Position numbers and translations under genes: made by a program. DNA of 64,000 nucleotides from Fischerella sp. JS2. Its GTDB lineage: Bacteria; Cyanobacteriota; Cyanobacteriia; Cyanobacteriales; Nostocaceae. Location: positions 372,001 to 436,000 of the forward strand of contig NZ_CP135918.1 in the NCBI RefSeq assembly GCF_032393985.1, given 5' to 3'. Below, piece by piece: positions 63,398 through 64,000 of this stretch (the first letter of the stretch is position 1; each line of letters opens with the position of its first letter). The notes beneath the pieces are model-generated. The model saw nothing but the letters and a program-made list of their open reading frames with translations, ran no database searches and had not been told where the DNA came from.

Positions 63398-64000
63398 ATG
63401 AAATACTTACGATCGCAAATTCTGCTATTGATTTCGGCCCTAACTTTACTCAGCTGCAATTACTCGCAAAGCGTACAAGCCAAACCGTCGCCAGTTGCAC
63501 CAGTAAAAAATCTCTCTATTTTACCACCACAACCAAGTGCCAGTGATTTGGCTGTTCCCCTCACCTACAAAATTGAAACTTACAACAGCCAGGTGATGGG
63601 AGGAAGTCGCACCTATGGCATATCTTTACCTCTTGGTTATGAAAAAAACTCAAACCAGCGCTATCCCGTAATTTTTCTTCTTCATGGCGGACACGGTAAT
63701 CCTAAGGATTGGTGGTTAGAGCAAAAGGGAAACGCACTTATGACCCTGCAAAAATTATATGCCACAGGCAAACTACCACCTAGTATTGTCATTACACCAG
63801 ACGGTAACGACAAACGTGGTTCTAGTCCCTACTGGGACCCCCAATATATTGATGGTCCTCATGGTAATGTTTCTACTGCGATTGGGTCTGAACTGGTGAA
63901 GATTATCCAAAGACGCTATCGCACGTTACCTAATCCCGATTTTTGGGCAATTGGAGGACTATCTTCTGGTGGATGGGGTGCAATAAATGTAGGATTACAT
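63398..64000 (+). CDS. Lipoprotein esterase of the alpha/beta hydrolase (esterase D) type, 3' end outside window
   Basis: The first 201 codons are visible. A lipoprotein signal (LTLLSC near residue 20) is followed by a linker with Pro and Ser, then SRTYGISLPLGYEK, VIFLLHGGHG (oxyanion region) and GGLSSGGWGA near the right edge, the GxSxG nucleophile elbow. The product is exported and lipid-anchored. Related proteins are feruloyl-esterase-like enterochelin esterase relatives; the substrate cannot be read here. Catalytic Asp and His are beyond the edge. ATG 63398, frame open to base 64000. Confidence 0.85.
   Translation, partial: MKYLRSQILLLISALTLLSCNYSQSVQAKPSPVAPVKNLSILPPQPSASDLAVPLTYKIETYNSQVMGGSRTYGISLPLGYEKNSNQRYPVIFLLHGGHGNPKDWWLEQKGNALMTLQKLYATGKLPPSIVITPDGNDKRGSSPYWDPQYIDGPHGNVSTAIGSELVKIIQRRYRTLPNPDFWAIGGLSSGGWGAINVGLH

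Noticed and set aside
1-64000. CRISPR array
   Set aside because: No regularly spaced repeats of 25-40 nt with unique spacers were seen. All tandem repeats found are heptamers or 40-60-nt dispersed elements without spacers.
1-64000. Insertion sequences
   Set aside because: No transposase frame or fragment with DDE or HUH motifs was recognised; only a TTTACGCAAGA-type string near 6892 recalls an IS end.

Overview
The window comes from a filamentous, probably heterocyst-forming cyanobacterium (Nostocales type). HIP1 octamers (GCGATCGC) occur throughout, non-coding DNA carries heptameric tandem repeats and other short dispersed repeats, and typical cyanobacterial families are present (iron-uptake-type porin with SLH domain, PhoX, large hybrid histidine kinases). 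This assignment is inference; no rRNA or tRNA was seen to confirm it.

Left part (1-8.8 kb): a type III-A CRISPR-Cas effector operon on the minus strand (csx3, a decayed csx3-like piece, cas10, csm2, csm3, csm4, csm5; csm5 runs off the left edge). A divergent WYL-domain CRISPR-associated regulator follows, its 3' end overlapping a wrecked SpoT/MESH1-like HD hydrolase gene. Cas10 has lost its HD nuclease but keeps GGDD, so it should still make cyclic oligoadenylate. The Csx3 ring nuclease beside it is cut short by a stop codon. No CRISPR array, cas6, cas1 or cas2 lies in the window.

Middle part (9-42 kb): mainly housekeeping and metabolic genes separated by repeat-rich spacers: ubiX, an RNase R/II enzyme, clpP, a DUF255 thioredoxin-fold protein, mobA, ilvH, a pterin dehydratase, an SDR-Coq4-Crp cluster, an M20 amidohydrolase, bioD, a Ser/Thr kinase, prs, a class D beta-lactamase, a ClC transporter, a small HTH gene coupled to a 1523-residue hybrid kinase, gyrA and lnt. 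Dispersed repeats have entered coding sequence in frame in the kinase (twice) and in lnt.

42.4-52.3 kb: nine minus-strand genes encode a cyanobacterial (MPF_C-like) type IV secretion apparatus: VirB2-, VirB3-, VirB4-, VirB5-, VirB6-, two VirB8-, VirB10- and VirB9-like proteins. No relaxase or coupling ATPase lies nearby. It is the most interesting apparently intact multi-gene system in the window, and its cargo is unknown.

52.9-61.0 kb: a phosphate-scavenging island with phoX, phoD, an SLH porin and a large YncE/phosphoesterase fusion. A well-formed three-repeat PHO box precedes phoX. The right end holds an MprF/UPF0104-type membrane protein, an alpha/beta hydrolase and the start of a lipoprotein esterase cut by the window edge.
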